This document shows positions 45,616 through 58,819 of a DNA stretch of 64,000 bases, in pieces. The translations under genes and the position numbers were made by a program. Source of the stretch: Pseudeuparius sepicola (Eukaryota > Arthropoda > Insecta > Coleoptera > Anthribidae); contig OY987303.1 in the NCBI GenBank assembly GCA_963920635.1, positions 55,117,223 through 55,181,222 of the forward strand, given 5' to 3'. How positions within the stretch are numbered: position 1 is the stretch's first letter; each line of letters opens with the position of its first letter. The notes beneath the pieces are model-generated. The model was not told where the DNA came from and ran no database searches. It saw only the letters and a program-made list of their open reading frames with translations.

Positions 45616-45760
45616 GAATCATTCCTTTACAATTTCAAACCTCAAGATGCCTATAGCCGTCGAGGGAAGCTAGAACTTAGTTATATACTTGGCTGTAAGC
45701 CAAATCACAGACCATATAGCTTATAGGTCTGTGGTCAAATCGTAATAACACAGACCTATA

Positions 45761-47167
45761 CACTGTGTCCCGGATAAGAATGAACAGCATGGGGATATTG
45801 CAAACGGTGAGAGATAGGGCAACGGTTAAATGGGGAAAAAGTTGCGCAATTTCGAAGTCAATAAAATGGCACAAACAGATTTCTAATATCTTTTTCGTTT
45901 TTGAGTTATTTTGAAAAAGTAAAATTTTGCGTTTTCGATTTTATTTTTTTCTGAAGTTGCTATCACAGATAGAGAAAAAAGAAAAGCACTTTCTTATGTC
46001 ACTTTTTAACGGGCCTTAAGATGGCGTTTTTAGATTTGTTCTACAAGGTTTCGTTTTTGAGAAACCATCTTCAACTTAATTTTTTTAAATACGGACCTGG
46101 ATTTTTTTTGCAGATTTTGAAAGCACTTTTCATTGCAAATACCATGATGTATGACAAGAAATATTTTTAAAATGTTTTGAGACAATTATACTGAAAATTC
46201 CTTTTTTCCATTATTTTTTTTCTAATGCGACCCTGTATTTAATAATAAGAAGTCTAAATATTAATAAGTATTGTCAACAATTTAACTTACGACTTATCTT
46301 TCAATTGGAGAACTAAAAAAAGGACGGCACATACGATAATAAAAAACAATTTATTTCATTACAAATGGAGGGTGCTTTTTCAAATGACGACAAATTTAAC
46401 ATGTCAGCATGTTATATCTTGTGTCACAGAAATAGTGTAGAGGCCGAACGAATGTATATTTGCAATTAATAAATGGCAAAAGTTATTGGTTACGTTGGCT
46501 TAAAGCTTTCTTCTCGCAATTAGGAAAAGCGAAGAATTTACTCCAAAACACAATGCAACACTGTTTGCTGTACAACAACAGAGGAAAACACTTTACCAGA
46601 CGCAGGGCCGTACAATTTAAAAATATTAAGTTTTCGAAGTAAAAATAAACTGTAAGTTAAATTGTTGTCAATACTGATTAATATTTAGACTCCTTATTAT
46701 TAAATACAGGGCCGCATTAGACAAAAATGAATGGAAAAAAAGGAATTTTCAGTATAATTGTCTCAAAACATTTTAAAAATATTTCGTGTCATACATCATG
46801 GTATTTGCAATGAAAAGTGCTTTCAAAATCTACAAAAAAAAATCCAGGTCCGTATTTAAAAAAATTAAGTTGAAGATGGTTTCTCAAAAACGAAACGTTG
46901 TAGAACAAATCTAAAAACGCCATCTTAAGGCCCGTTAAAAAGTGCCATAAGAAAGTGTTTTTCTTTTTTCTCTATCTGTGATAACAACTTCAGAAAAAAA
47001 TAAAATCGAAAACGCAAAATTTTACTTTTTTCAAAATAACTCAAAAACGAAAAAAGATATTAACAATCTGTTTGTGCCATTTTATTGACCTCAAAATTGC
47101 GCAACTTTTCCCCCATTTAACCGTTGCCCTATCTCTCACCGTTTGCAATATCCCCATGCTGTTCATT
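45761..47167. mobile_element. Large foldback element, about 1.4 kb
   Basis: The left end CACTGTGTCCCGGATAAGAA follows TA. Arms of about 525 bp mirror each other (for example GGGGATATTGCAAACGGTGA and TCACCGTTTGCAATATCCCC; GACAATTATACTGAAAATTC and GAATTTTCAGTATAATTGTC). The outermost 15 bp of the right arm are lost. The loop of about 360 bp has no recognised gene. Confidence 0.85.
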
Positions 47168-47204
47168 CACTTTGCGAAAAATTCTCACAAAAATTCGACA
47201 ACAA

Positions 47205-47410
47205 AATTTAGTCCCCTCTATTTGCCCAATTATTGAAACAAAGTTCACAAATGTATCTAATTATAATTAAAAAGAGGGTTGAACCTTTATTAGAAAAGAT
47301 AACTAAGCCAAAGTGCAGACTGCTCTATACTGCATAGACCCGTTAGAACCGTCCCGCTGCGGCGTTGCCACATGTTTGCACAGGGCTTGTAAGCTTGAGA
47401 AGGATGTGCC
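47205..47410. repeat. Inverted repeat B (partner at 56380-56735)
   Basis: ACAAAATTTAGTCCCCTCTA, TGAAACAAAGTTCACAAATG and GTTGCCACATGTTTGCACAG are mirrored in 56380-56735; the partner has an extra block of about 150 bp. Confidence 0.75.
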
Positions 47411-48819
47411 TGTACTATCAGATGGCGGTAATCTGTAAATTTTAGTTACCAAAGGCGCATCGACGCCCATATTTTAAAATTATAAATAGATCCGCCATTG
47501 AAAATATAATTGACATATCCCTCATTCCACAACGGCGAGACGAGCAGTAAATTGTATAAAATGCACGAGTTTTCCCAAGGTCGAAAACGTCACATGTAAC
47601 TGATCGAATAATTACAATATTCCTAAACCGTCAACATGACTTTAAATCAAAACCACAGGCCTAATAGGCAATTAGTTATAGAAAATATAGGCCCCCATTT
47701 AGCATGATAAATATTTTCATTAATTCAGTGTGTTGACGCGGAGATGCTTGGTTATTTCTCGGCGCGTCTCAAAATGCTCGAGCTGGCTGCATTTCTAGAA
47801 TGTTCAGGACTAAAATTAATAGGAATATTTATGGGATGACTCTGGGTGTCGTTAGAGAGTAGGTACCTGTGTTGCAAGTAAATACGTTTTTTCTGTAATC
47901 TTGCAAGAATTACGTTTCGAATCTGAAACACCGAAGAGAAGCTTTTCATCTTACTGTAGCTGGAACAATGCTATTAGTGTGCTATTAGCACATACCAATT
48001 AGTGAAAAGTAGGATTCTATAATAGTAATTTATGAATGACGTATTTTGACGAGTCGAAATACCATCCGGGTGCGCTAAAGGGGCTAAGCACACGAGTTGC
48101 ATACAATAGTTATTCTCAATGACGTCAGAACCTATAGACAGGTTTGTTTTGATAAACGCTTGACGCCCAGAACTAATCACAATCTAAGCGCTCCATTAAA
48201 TTATTCCGAAAATGTCGCGAGATTGTCAGAAATTGTCCCTTTTTGTCGAGCCGTAGCGAACTTATTTGGACTCTAGGCTCGGAGGCTGGCGTCGTTAGAC
48301 CATCCCCCGAGTCTTCAGGTGAGGTTCCGATGCTTCCGGCGCCCCCAAAGAAGAAAAAACATGCGATATCTAAGTGTGATTCTGGAGGAACTTTAACCGG
48401 GAATCACCGGGTGTATAGTTGGTTGATGGTTGACTTTCTGTCTTTGTTTGTAGCATGTTTTTAGAGTAGTATGGATATATTTAATCTTGGAGTCAAAATA
48501 AAGGGCGTTTTAACAATGGGGCACCACGTCTATAGGTTTTGACGTCATTGGTTATTCTACAACCGTATCTATTTTGGGTACTGTTTTGAAACAATGAAAA
48601 AATGACGGGAAAGTCTTTTCACCCAGGCATGTACACTATTTATTATTCACAACCATATTATTATCAGTTATATTAACTCTTTTTTTAAAATTTGGCGAAT
48701 GCACTGGGAACATGAACGCATTTAGTTGTCAGAATTAGTAATTACATAGCCGAATGAAGTATCGTCGGGCTATGGTAATTATTTTAAAAACTTGTTTGTT
48801 GTTTGGATAAAATAAAATA

Positions 48820-49275
48820 ATGGAAATCGAAGTGGAAAGTGCTACAGATGTTGAATTTGATTTCGACTGTACTCCTCCAGAATTAAGACAAACAGCAGAG
48901 GTAGTTTCCACAAATTTATTACCGGAAAAAAAAATCCGAATTAGTTATGAAAAAGCCTACGGAGCATATTATAAGGATTGGTGCACATGAAAAAAAGCTC
49001 AGAAAACTTCGGAAAATGTTGCCTTGGCATATTTTAGTGAAATTTCACTTAATAAAAAGCCCTCCACTTTATGGACAATTTAGTATATTATGTTGCGTGC
49101 AACATTAAATGCCAAAGAAAATGTGGACATATGAAAGTATATGAAATTAAGGGCTTTTTTAAAAAATAAAATCCAAATCGAATGTATTTTCAATGGAAAA
49201 TATAGAGGAATTTTTAAGAAGTGGACCCCCATCAGATCTTTTGCCACAGATGGTAAAAAATAGAAATTTTTTAGA
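48820..49275 (+). pseudogene. Degenerate ORF resembling a Crypton-type recombinase N-terminal region
   Basis: An open start MEIEVESATDVEFDFDCTPP then RISYEKAYGAYYKDW, a stop, and then SENVALAYFSEISLNKKPST, LW, and after another stop MLRATLNAKENVD. The VLAYFSEL...KPSTLWS.YSMLR.TL pattern resembles the SAM-like core-binding part of tyrosine-recombinase (Crypton-like) proteins spread in insect genomes. Stops and frameshifts show it is dead. The family call is from memory of the pattern. Confidence 0.45.
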
Positions 49276-49850
49276 AGCTGTTTGAAATGTTCCTAATACC
49301 TACAAGCTTCAACTCTTCGCTGCATAGATTATTTTATTTTAGCTAATGTATCGTGCCTATTTTTTATTTCATTTGCAGCGGCTTCCACAGGAGCTCGTCG
49401 AGTGGCAACAGTGGCCAAAAACCTATTAGCCATCTATTGAAAATTCCGGTCATTGCCCCGGCCCGCTGGCTGCGATCAGCTATCACTTCGTCCCGGGCGG
49501 CGCGTCGTATTAACAATGGACTGACGGGGACGTCCGAACTAGCAGCACTAAAAATGTTTCTAAGTATAAGAGCAGTTATTTTGTCATATTTTTGGCAACT
49601 TAATTCTTTTTTCGAAAATAAACTTCAAAGTTACATCCTGTATAACAACCAACTTAAATTTCAAACCATGAACAGACATGGGTCTATGCAGTACTTACAC
49701 TTATTAGCATAATTTTGCCTGTTAGGAAACATCTTTAATACTCCGCAGATAATTTTGCATACATTAAGTACCATGTCCATCAACTCGGCATTGATTTCAG
49801 GACACCATATTGCAGAAAGGCAACGTAAAAGCCTCGAAAATACGAAAAAA

Positions 49851-50818
49851 CTATAGATGGCTGGAGCATTTATAAGCAGGACATTTTTAAAAGTGTCGCC
49901 ATTTTATATTTTTATATTGCGAACTGTGTACCTACTTTGCAAAATGGTCAATCAAAGTTCAATAGTCTGGAATTACTTCAAGAAAAGAAGTGACCAAAAA
50001 TTAAAATATGCTATTTGTGAATTTTGTAAAGCAAAAAAAAAGAATATTTTAGTCTTTCTAATAGAAATAATACTGTTTCTATTCACAAGCAACCGATGAA
50101 TGTTTCTATCCTTGAGGAAGCAGTCCATATTTCTATCGCCGAGGAAATAATCGATGCAGAAAGTGCATAAAGTGGTCCATTCAGTGTTCTCATTATTGTG
50201 ATAACTGATAATGCTAGTGAGATGAAGTTTTCTGTTTTATTTTTATTTTAACCATTTTTCATTTTTTCTTGTAACTATAGAAAACTTATTTTAATATTTT
50301 ATTTTGTTTTGTTTTGTATCTGAATATTATATATTTTTTATTTTATGTTTTTAAACTTTTCAACTTTTGTTATCCTTGATAGGTACTACTTACCTATGTT
50401 TTTTTTATGATAATGAACAAAATAAAAACAAAATGTCTACCAAGAATTATTTTCATTTTTATACTATTTTAATAATTTAAAATTTTAACAATACTGGAAT
50501 ATTTTATTGATTGCTAACCTAACTTTCCTACATCCTAATGTACCTACGCGTTGGGTCTTCTAAACCTGTCTTCAGTCTGTAACTAGAAACATTTTTTTAA
50601 AATTTTACATAATATTTTATTTATTTTTTTATTTTTGTTTTACTTTATACTTTTTTAATCAAAAGTCATACATATGGGGCCTTGTTTTAAAGGTCTTTTC
50701 ACAAGCAAGCGAATGGCACCATTCTCAAAAATCTCCATAAATGCTCGAGGCCTCGGCGGACATTTTTAAAAGTGTCCTGCTCAAAATCATAAATGCTCGG
50801 TCATTTGCCATCTATAAA
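49851..50818. mobile_element. Non-autonomous hAT-like element with BED-finger fragment
   Basis: Ends TATAGATGGC...GCATTTAT and ATAAATGCTCGGTCATTTGC then CATCTATA; subterminal GGACATTTTTAAAAGTGTC occurs at both ends. At about 49943-50030 (plus) a frame reads SSIVWNYFKKRSDQKLKYAI and CEFCKAK, the start of a BED zinc finger. Flanks GAAAAAAC and AAAAAAAA are too simple to prove a target duplication. Confidence 0.7.
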
Positions 50819-50945
50819 AAAAAACTATGAAACCTACTAACCTTAACCTACTATGATCTGCGAAACTCATGTGCCACAATCATAAATCCCTAGATTCTAG
50901 GGAGTGCATTATCAGCGCCATCTATTTGGAGAGCAATTTTGCCAA

Positions 50946-51632
50946 TATAAACTCCTGGACAAAATTAACGCAACATCATAAATGTGCCACTTATTTGATG
51001 CTATTTTTTTTCTGAATTTATGATCCGATTTGAATGATTTTTTTTTTGCATTGTAGGTTGGTTCCTTGACAATGTCATAGTTTTCGCTGTTTATGATAAA
51101 AAGTTCATTTTCGATTTATACCGGGTGTAACAAACATGTTGGCGAATTTTATTTGACCTTTGTAACTTTAAAACACAACATCTGTTGACACATCGCTTGA
51201 AATGTCAGAAAAGTTCCATTAGCCTACTTGAAAACATTCAACAATGACTGTGTCGAATAATAAAGTCTATAAAAACATGTTACGATATAAAACAGTGTAT
51301 CTCCTTTAATAACAGAGATAATGAAGTAAACCAAAAAAGAAAATGTTGAAGAAAGACGGACCTACCGTCTAATGTCAACTGCTATGTGTTTCGGTTGCTA
51401 GTATACTCCACAGGGTGATACGAAGTTTCGGAAAAAACATAACATTTTTGTTACACCCGGTATAAATCGAAAATGATCTTTTTATCATAAACAGCGAAAA
51501 CTATGACATTGTCAAGGAACCAACCTACAATGCAAAAAAAAACATTCAAATCGGATCATAAATTCAGAAAAAAAATAGCATCAAATAAGTGGCACATTTA
51601 TGATGTTGCGTTAATTTTGTCCAGGAGTTTAT
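50946..51632. mobile_element. Foldback element, about 690 bp
   Basis: Ends ATAAACTCCTGGACAAAATT and AATTTTGTCCAGGAGTTTAT, with arms continuing through AAATGTGCCACTTATTTGAT, ACAATGTCATAGTTTTCGCT and the ACCGGGTGTAACAAA region. A solo end of the same family is at 45307-45332. Confidence 0.85.
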
Positions 51633-51796
51633 TTGGCGATTTTATTTTTTTTCCCAAAAATAAACTTCACAGGCGTGCTACTAAATCTGCGTGCATGTTG
51701 TTTTTTTATACGACCAGACTAGTCCGCTGCGTCCATCGTTTCTGTAACGCCGTGCATTTTGTGCGAATTGATAACTTTGTTATAAACCGTACATGA

Positions 51797-52916
51797 CACG
51801 GGCGTAGCCGGGATTTAGTTTTGGGTTTGAGAAGTAAATAAAACAACAAAAATATACTTACATGAAATTTAATATCTATATATTCATCCGAAAAACTACG
51901 ACATATTTATAAAGTTCTTAACTTTAAATGAAATGGATAAATTAATTTCGTTCCTCTGCGCTAAATCTAAAACCATTAAAGAAGAAATCTTCGGCTTTTT
52001 CTTTTAAATATATCCACTACTTCATCTGCATGAATTTCTGTTCCATAGTGAATGTTCATTAGAGCCAAACCATTAAGTCTGTTTTCACTTGTAGTGTTTC
52101 GTAAATAGTTTTTCAGTCTCCTTAGGCTCGAGAAAGACCTTTCTGGGGTAGCAGTGGATACAGGAATGGTAGCCAAGATTTGGAGTAATGTGTAAATATT
52201 AGAATAAAGGTTTTTATCGCACATATCTAGGCATTCCAAACTAGATTTCGGGGTAGGCAGTCTTCTTATCAGCATGCAAGGTAGCTGAAGCTTTGATAGC
52301 TAAATCCAAATTAGTTTCTTTATTAGAAACCCCTTGACCTTGACTACACCACTTTTTCCAGTAGTCCATACCTTTAGGTTTATCACCCTTCCTTTTTTTC
52401 CCCTCCATTTTTCGACAGTAATAATGATTCACGTATCTATCCTTAACAAGGTCATCGAATAACAGCGCACTAAAATTACTCACTTACACGGTACACTTAA
52501 TTCTCTTCACTATTCGTTCACCACTTTTCACTTTTATTCGCTTCGAGTTCGCATGGAACAATACTGCCGTAAGCGCGGTCACGCGCCGCGGCGCCGCTTA
52601 TATAGCAGCCCAATAGCCGTCCAGAAACTTCCACGAACTTCCACAAAGTTCCGCTCATTTCGACCGAGGGGCATGGCGAATAATCGAGAAAGAACGCAAA
52701 GTGTCCCTACAATACAAAATAGTTCGGCTGCAACTGCGTCTGCCTCTCGTCAAAAGATGGCGCTAGGCGCTACTATTACTACATATATTCAAACGTAATA
52801 ATAATTTAACTCTTCACTCCTCGCATTTTTTCGGTATAATATTAGGTAATATTTTGCTTATTTCGGGGGGGGGGGGTTTGAACCCCCGAAACCCCCCCCC
52901 CTTGGCTACGCCCGTG
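51797..52916 (-). mobile_element. hAT transposon, internally deleted, exact 8-bp target duplication
   Basis: TIRs CACGGGCGTAGCC and GGCTACGCCCGTG; GTACATGA flanks both sides (51789-51796, 52917-52924). The minus strand carries an N-terminal ORF at 52483-52241 (CRKMEGKKRKGDKPKGMDYW) and, in another frame overlapping at 52275-51976, the hAT C-terminal dimerisation region (ILATIPVSTATPERSFSSLR, RLKNYLR). The catalytic middle is gone, so the element is non-autonomous. Long G and C runs at 52865-52900 sit just inside the right end. Confidence 0.92.
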
Positions 52917-54763
52917 GTACATGATGTTTCCTTTCCTCGTGTTTCTGCAAGTAACGTCCGTGCCTGTATGCAGGCCCCATAGCGAAACGGTGAAAATCAA
53001 TTACTCTCGTCGTCCACCTCCTCCTCGAGAGTACCAACGGTCGTGTGGTTCCGGGACCTGCCTATCGGGGCTCTAGCACCATAACGGTGCATTATTACAG
53101 GTACATAATAAGCCGTTTGACTTATATACAAGTCTATTTATCAAGTTCGTGAGCTCGCTCTCCTGCCGCATACCTACCTCTCTGGGAGGAGACCGGCCAA
53201 TTTTTGCCGGGGAATTTGCATTTTTTAATACGACAAATTAAAATTAAGGCCCTTTTAATACGACTTTAATTGTGGACGGTCGAGCAGTCGCCGAAAACTT
53301 TACCTACGCCGGGCAGCTTCATTTATTTGAGTAAGCGCATTAAGGTACAGGGTGGTCAAGTTCATGGATCACCACTACTGCTACTATTAATAGCAAAATG
53401 AGATAATCTCTGCCAGGTATTATGTTGCAAGTTGAAATTTCCGATAAGGGCTCGAAATTCTATCGTCAAACTTAAAGCGTAACGCTTAAAGCCATTAGAA
53501 AGAGTCAAGAAAATACTAACTTTCTCCAGAAACGCGCGCGAAAGGGTTGAAAACAAATTTCCTTCCGTAAAAATTAGGATATTAAAAAAACAAAGTGCGT
53601 TTTAAAGGAGAAGTTTATATAGCTATTGACATCCGTAGGGCAAAAAAAATTCAAAACTGAATATTTGGCCACATTGTAAAGTTGACCAGTGTAAGTTGAC
53701 ACTAACAAGGATTTTGGGAAATATGGTCACAAATTGGCATTTTTTTTGGCTGTAACTTTGCCTAATGCTAAAAATACGCATTTTCGACCTATAAACATCG
53801 ATCGTCAGATAGTTTTCTTGTAAATTAGAAAAAATCATATCTCAGAAAACACACGAGAACAAAACTCTAATATTTCAGTGTCTCGTATAATTAAAAATAA
53901 TTATTTAGAACTTTTTCAAATACTGCTTTTGCCGCACTTTTTTGGTTATCTTTTGAATGGGGAAGTATATTTTAAATATCAACAGTTAGTTTTTTAGTTA
54001 TTTTCAATAAAATGCACAGAAATTCACAAAATTGGATTTCCCAAAAATCGTTTTTTTTGCGATTTTTGTCAAACTATTGCATATTTTGTCACGAGATCCA
54101 CGGTATTCAAAAGATAATGAAAAAAAATCATTTTTTTGTCCTATCCATATCAGTCGTAAGATACCTAAATAGTTTTCTGTTGAATTATGAGAAATCATAT
54201 TCCAAGAAGAGGTTCTGACCAGTTTCAATTTAATACTCAGACTCGAAATTAATTGAGTTCTTAAAGTACAATTTTTAGTGTATTTTTTGTGCTTTTTCAT
54301 ATGGTGAAGTCAATATTTGTATAAGATTTATAGTTTTTAAGATATTTAAAAAAAAACGGGGAGAAAACTTTGATTTTTTTGAAAAATCACCTCCCAATCC
54401 ATAATTCGCAAACTATGACAGATTTCGACATGGATCTCATTCAAAAGAGCACAAAAAAATACCCAGATCATGCCCTGAGCATATGCACTGTAAGTCATAT
54501 AGTTTCATCGTCATAAATTGTGTTTCACTTTAAGTTGCAACAATTTATTATTTTATAACGGGTCTGCCGATTTTCGAAAACTTTTTTTAATGTAGTATCT
54601 AGTCTGAAAGCTGTACATCCTCTGGTAGACATGTATTATTTTGGGATTCACTTTTTCCATAGCCTATATACTACGATAACAAATAAGACCCCAAAAATAT
54701 CAAAAGCATATTAGGCATTTTTTACGAAAAAAAAACAAGTAACTAATATCGATCTAGGCATAT

Positions 54764-55605
54764 ACAGTGTGGTCATTTAAGTGTGCAACATAATATGTTT
54801 TTTTTTTAATTAATTGCACAACAAAAGTAAAAATATTCCCGAAAGTTGGCGCATGTTCGATAATCATATTAGGTGCACTTCGAATGGTTGCAAGTCAAAC
54901 AGCATACAGGGTAGGTCAAAAAATATAAAAATTGTACAAGTGTAAAGTACCCTTATTTCAGAAAATTCAGCAAAACGTTATTAAGAAAAGTTGTCTAGTT
55001 GTTATGTTATGCTTAAATACCAAAACATGGCCTCCTAAGACAAAAAAATATATTTTTGAAAAACATTAATATCTAATCTAAAAAAACCTGTTTTAATATT
55101 CACCCTAAACAATTTCATAAATCAATCAAAATTAAATAAATTTCGCATAACTTTGTTCAAATTCAAGCATATTTGTAAAATTAACTTAGATTTTTAATTA
55201 TTTAGGGAATCACAAACTTCAAGTTTGTTGCAACGATATTAAATTAAACTTTAAAATTTCGCAAAAATTCTTCTGAACAAGGTAAACCATTGGTACTGAT
55301 AATGTGTAAGTATATTAGAAAACTCTCATTTAAGGTTATTTGAAATGATTATTAAGATACTGTGGAAATTAATTGACGAAATTTCCTTTCTTAGGAGTCT
55401 ATGTTTTGGTATTTAGGCATAGCTTTTAATTCTAAACAATAATAACCTTTTGCTGAACTGTTTGAAATAAGGGTACTTGTACAACCATTCTAAGTGCACC
55501 TAATAGGATTATTGAACATGCATCAACTTTCGAAAATATCTGTATTTGGTTGTGCAATTAATAAAAAAAGTCCCATATGTTGCACACTTAAATGAACACA
55601 CTGTA
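54764..55605. mobile_element. Foldback element, about 840 bp
   Basis: TACAGTGTGGTCATTTAAGT at left and ACTTAAATGAACACACTGTA at right, flanked by TA. Arms include GTTGGCGCATGTTCGATAAT against ATTATTGAACATGCATCAAC. No coding frame. Ends resemble those of 31447-32304 and 22459-23213. Confidence 0.85.
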
Positions 55606-55652
55606 TATCGTTGAAACCAGAAAAATGCGTAGAGTTCGAAAGTCGAGAAATA

Positions 55653-55836
55653 TACAGGGTGTTCCATCTACAAACCATAAGTTTGGTCTATGTCTCCAAA
55701 ACGCGACATTTATTTGTTTTCCTGGATACACTGAAATCTCATGAAAACTATACAATTTTCGTGTTTACATTTTTTCCCAAAATTAAAAACAAAAAAGTTA
55801 AGGGGATGGAATGTTATATGAATAACCCTGTACATT
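55653..55836. repeat. Complete short ACAGGGTG element
   Basis: Starts ACAGGGTGTTCCATCTACAA and ends GGAATGTTATATGAATAACCCTGT: opposite ACAGGGT termini 184 bp apart, no coding sequence. Confidence 0.65.
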
Positions 55837-56379
55837 AAAAAAAACGTACCCGTTTGGTATGCCCCACTTTTAAGAAACGCCCTGTATATTTATAGTATGG
55901 GTCACAAAGACCTGTGCGCTATCCAAATATCTAAATAAACGGTAGCATGTCCGTTACAAAGAAAATGGGATAAAATCCCCATGTTCCGTCTTCCGACCGG
56001 TTTTTCGTATTTCCGAGAGTTTCCAACTGGACCGATAGGGCACGGTCGCGACCGCAAACGGCTGAAATTGACGTTGGCGCGGCCACCTCTGACCCCAGAT
56101 ATTAGCCATCGAGGCAGCCCCCTCGAGCACAAAAACAGAACGTCACAAGTCGCAGAGATCTCCTCCGTATAGATGCTAATCGGCAGGCCATCGTGAGAAA
56201 CGGCCTCTCGTGACGGCGGAGGAGAAGAAGAAGAAAGGACGGAGAGGCGGAAGAGGAAAATTGGGCCGCCACGGGCGCCAGAAGTTTGCCGACCGCCGGC
56301 CAAAACAAACAAAAGTTAGTGCGGTACACCCGGGAATGTTTTAGGAATAGTGCAGTCCGTTGATAACTTTGACACAACC

Positions 56380-56735
56380 TCCTCAACTTACAAGCCCTGT
56401 GCAAACATGTGGCAACGCCGCAGCGGGACGGTTCAACGGGTCTATGCAGAATAGAGCGGTCTGCATTTTGGCTTAGTTTATCTTTTCTAATAGATGTTCA
56501 ACCTTCTTTTTAATTATAATTTGTGAACTTTGTTTCAATAATTATTGGGTACCTAAGTCAGTAGGTACATTTGTATTAACAGACAATAAAAGCAGTAACA
56601 AGTAACAAAAATATACACAGAACTATAAGTATTAATAATAAGTACGATTCCTGGTGTGCGTAAGTAGGTACATTTTCGACAAATAATATGGTAAATTTGG
56701 GCAAATAGAGGGGGACTAAATTTTGTTGTAAGTCT
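56380..56735. repeat. Inverted repeat B' (partner at 47205-47410)
   Basis: Mirror of B (CTGTGCAAACATGTGGCAAC ... CATTTTGGCTTAGTTTATCT). About 56551-56699 is an insertion relative to B. Confidence 0.75.
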
Positions 56736-56816
56736 TTTGACTTTAACATTAGGTAAAGAAACTTTTGCAACATTACTAAACAATGGTTGGATTGTTAGAA
56801 AGCTCCTTTCATTTTA

Positions 56817-57743
56817 AAGGGTAGAGAAAAGTCGCCTAATTTCGGATGGTTTCCTAATTTCGGATAGTGGTTTATCTAAGAAGCCATCTGTTGTTTTAAA
56901 TTGAAACCTCACCCTATACAATGCAAAAAATCAAATTAAGCCCACTATGCAATATTGTCGTGGTACAATCTCTCTCCATTAGATGGCAGCTCCAAACGTC
57001 TAAATTGCATGGCGGAGTTTTATGTTCAGTCGCAGTTTGAGCTGTGTCGATCTTTGAAATAATCGTTCCAGAATTTTGTGTTTGCGTCCTAGGTAAGTTA
57101 ATATATTAATTAAGCCGGTATTCTAGTCACAATTAAACAGATTTCAAAAATAACAGTACTGCGTTACTCTAACCTAAAAAGTGAAAAGGTGCCTAATTTC
57201 GGATAGTCTCAAGTTCCTAATTTCGGATACCAGAAACCCAAAATTCTGGCTTAATATAATATGCTGGTTGCGAGTAAATTGTTTATTTTCAGAAAAAGTT
57301 ACAGATCCATTGAAACTGGCCATTATAATGAGGTCAGAGGAAAACAAATGGGATACCTACCTATCCTAATGTCTCCAATTTTGTTTCGGTCCCGAAACAT
57401 TGGAAATTACATCAAACAAGCTAATAAAGAAACTAGAATAAACGTATGTGTGCGAATTTTGTTTAAATATATAGTTTTTACACTTGTAGAAAGTAGTCTC
57501 TTAATTTCGGATACAGTGTCCGAAATTAGGAACCTTTTTTCAGTCGCACCAAAAAGTACCGAATTCATATACCGTCGTTTTCTTAGAAAAAACAAATGTA
57601 GTAAAATTCTTTTGACAATAAATTTTGTTTCATTATAACACGTTGCATATGCTTATATGAAAAAATAAATAAAAAACACTTCTGTATAATAAATACTTAG
57701 TAAATTTAAAGTGGTATCCGAAATTCGGCGACTTTCCCTTACT
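56817..57743. mobile_element. TIR element with internal CTAATTTCGGATA repeats
   Basis: Left end AAGGGTAGAGAAAAGTCGCC(TAATTTCGG); right end CCGAAATTCGGCGACTTTCC. The motif CTAATTTCGGATA recurs at about 56834, 56852, 57193, 57214 and 57502, and inverted at about 57519. No transposase frame. Confidence 0.7.
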
Positions 57744-57883
57744 TTAATTTGTCTATGGAATCGGCCCTTCATCATTCTTTGGAAAGCCCAAAACGAATAC
57801 AAGTTGATCGCTTGCCGTCAAGCAAAAAAACCTAGCTACTTATTATTACGACGGTTCTAGACATCTTAAATTCTTAAATTCGA

Positions 57884-58150
57884 ACTTTTAGAGAAATGTT
57901 TCATTTTTTCACATAAACAAAACAAATTTATAAAAAAGCTGTCGCCAGCACTTGAGGCTGTCTATTTCCACCCAGAGACACACTGCCTCGTCGTAGCAAT
58001 CTGGTGACGATAGCAGTACCGCACTACACAAATTAATTCTGGTAAATTTCTTGTAAAATCAGGCAGTGTGAGGGCAGGCGACGTGGACCCGCATCCCTTG
58101 TTGCCAGTTTTCTCTACTTCAGGGCTTCTCATCCTAGAGTCGGCTGTGAC
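57884..58150. repeat. Inverted repeat A' (partner at 45340-45615)
   Basis: Mirror of A: CGAACTTTTAGAGAAATGTT through CAGAGACACACTGCCTCGTC to CCTAGAGTCGGCTGTG. Confidence 0.75.
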
Positions 58151-58819
58151 TTTGATTTAAAAACCTCAGTAAGGATCGTGTAAAATAAAAATGGTAACTT
58201 TGATTAGTACAGAAACTTTAACTGGCGGTAGGTGTTGACCCCAAAGATACGCCTATGATGAATATGAATAAAATTGCTCTTATACTTAGAAACAGTTTTA
58301 GTGTCACTGGTTTCAGGCTCGCATGGTAGTACACCTGAAATTACGTTCTCGCGAATTTTGAAGGCGAATAATAATTATTGTTCTTGCTGGATAATAAAAG
58401 TTGCTGGTGTGTCTAAGACGCTGCGAATGAAATTAAAAATAGCCACGATACTGCAATAAGAAATCTATGCAGCGAAGAGTGAAATCTTGTATCAGGAATG
58501 AAGGACGATATTTCGAACAACTTCCGTGAAAAAGTTACGTCGTTAAGAAGTGGAGTGCTAAAAACAAATTAGTGAAATGGTAAATGTGACTATTATTAAG
58601 TTATGATGAGTGCTTCTGTACAAATTTTGCAGATTTTGAAGGAATTATGTGGCGGTATGGCAACGCTGTAGTAGGAAGCAATCGCTTCAATAATGAAGGG
58701 ACCTCGCGACCAGTGGCTCTCAAACTGTCTCTATAATTTTTTCTCTCTCAACAATTTACAATGAATATTATTTAAAACTTTGTTCGTGGTCGTTGTGCTA
58801 TATTCTCGTAGAACATACA

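Noticed and set aside
48243..48464. Plus ORF with a basic PPKKKKHA run
   Set aside because: No start context, family or splice partner; the basic run alone is not enough.
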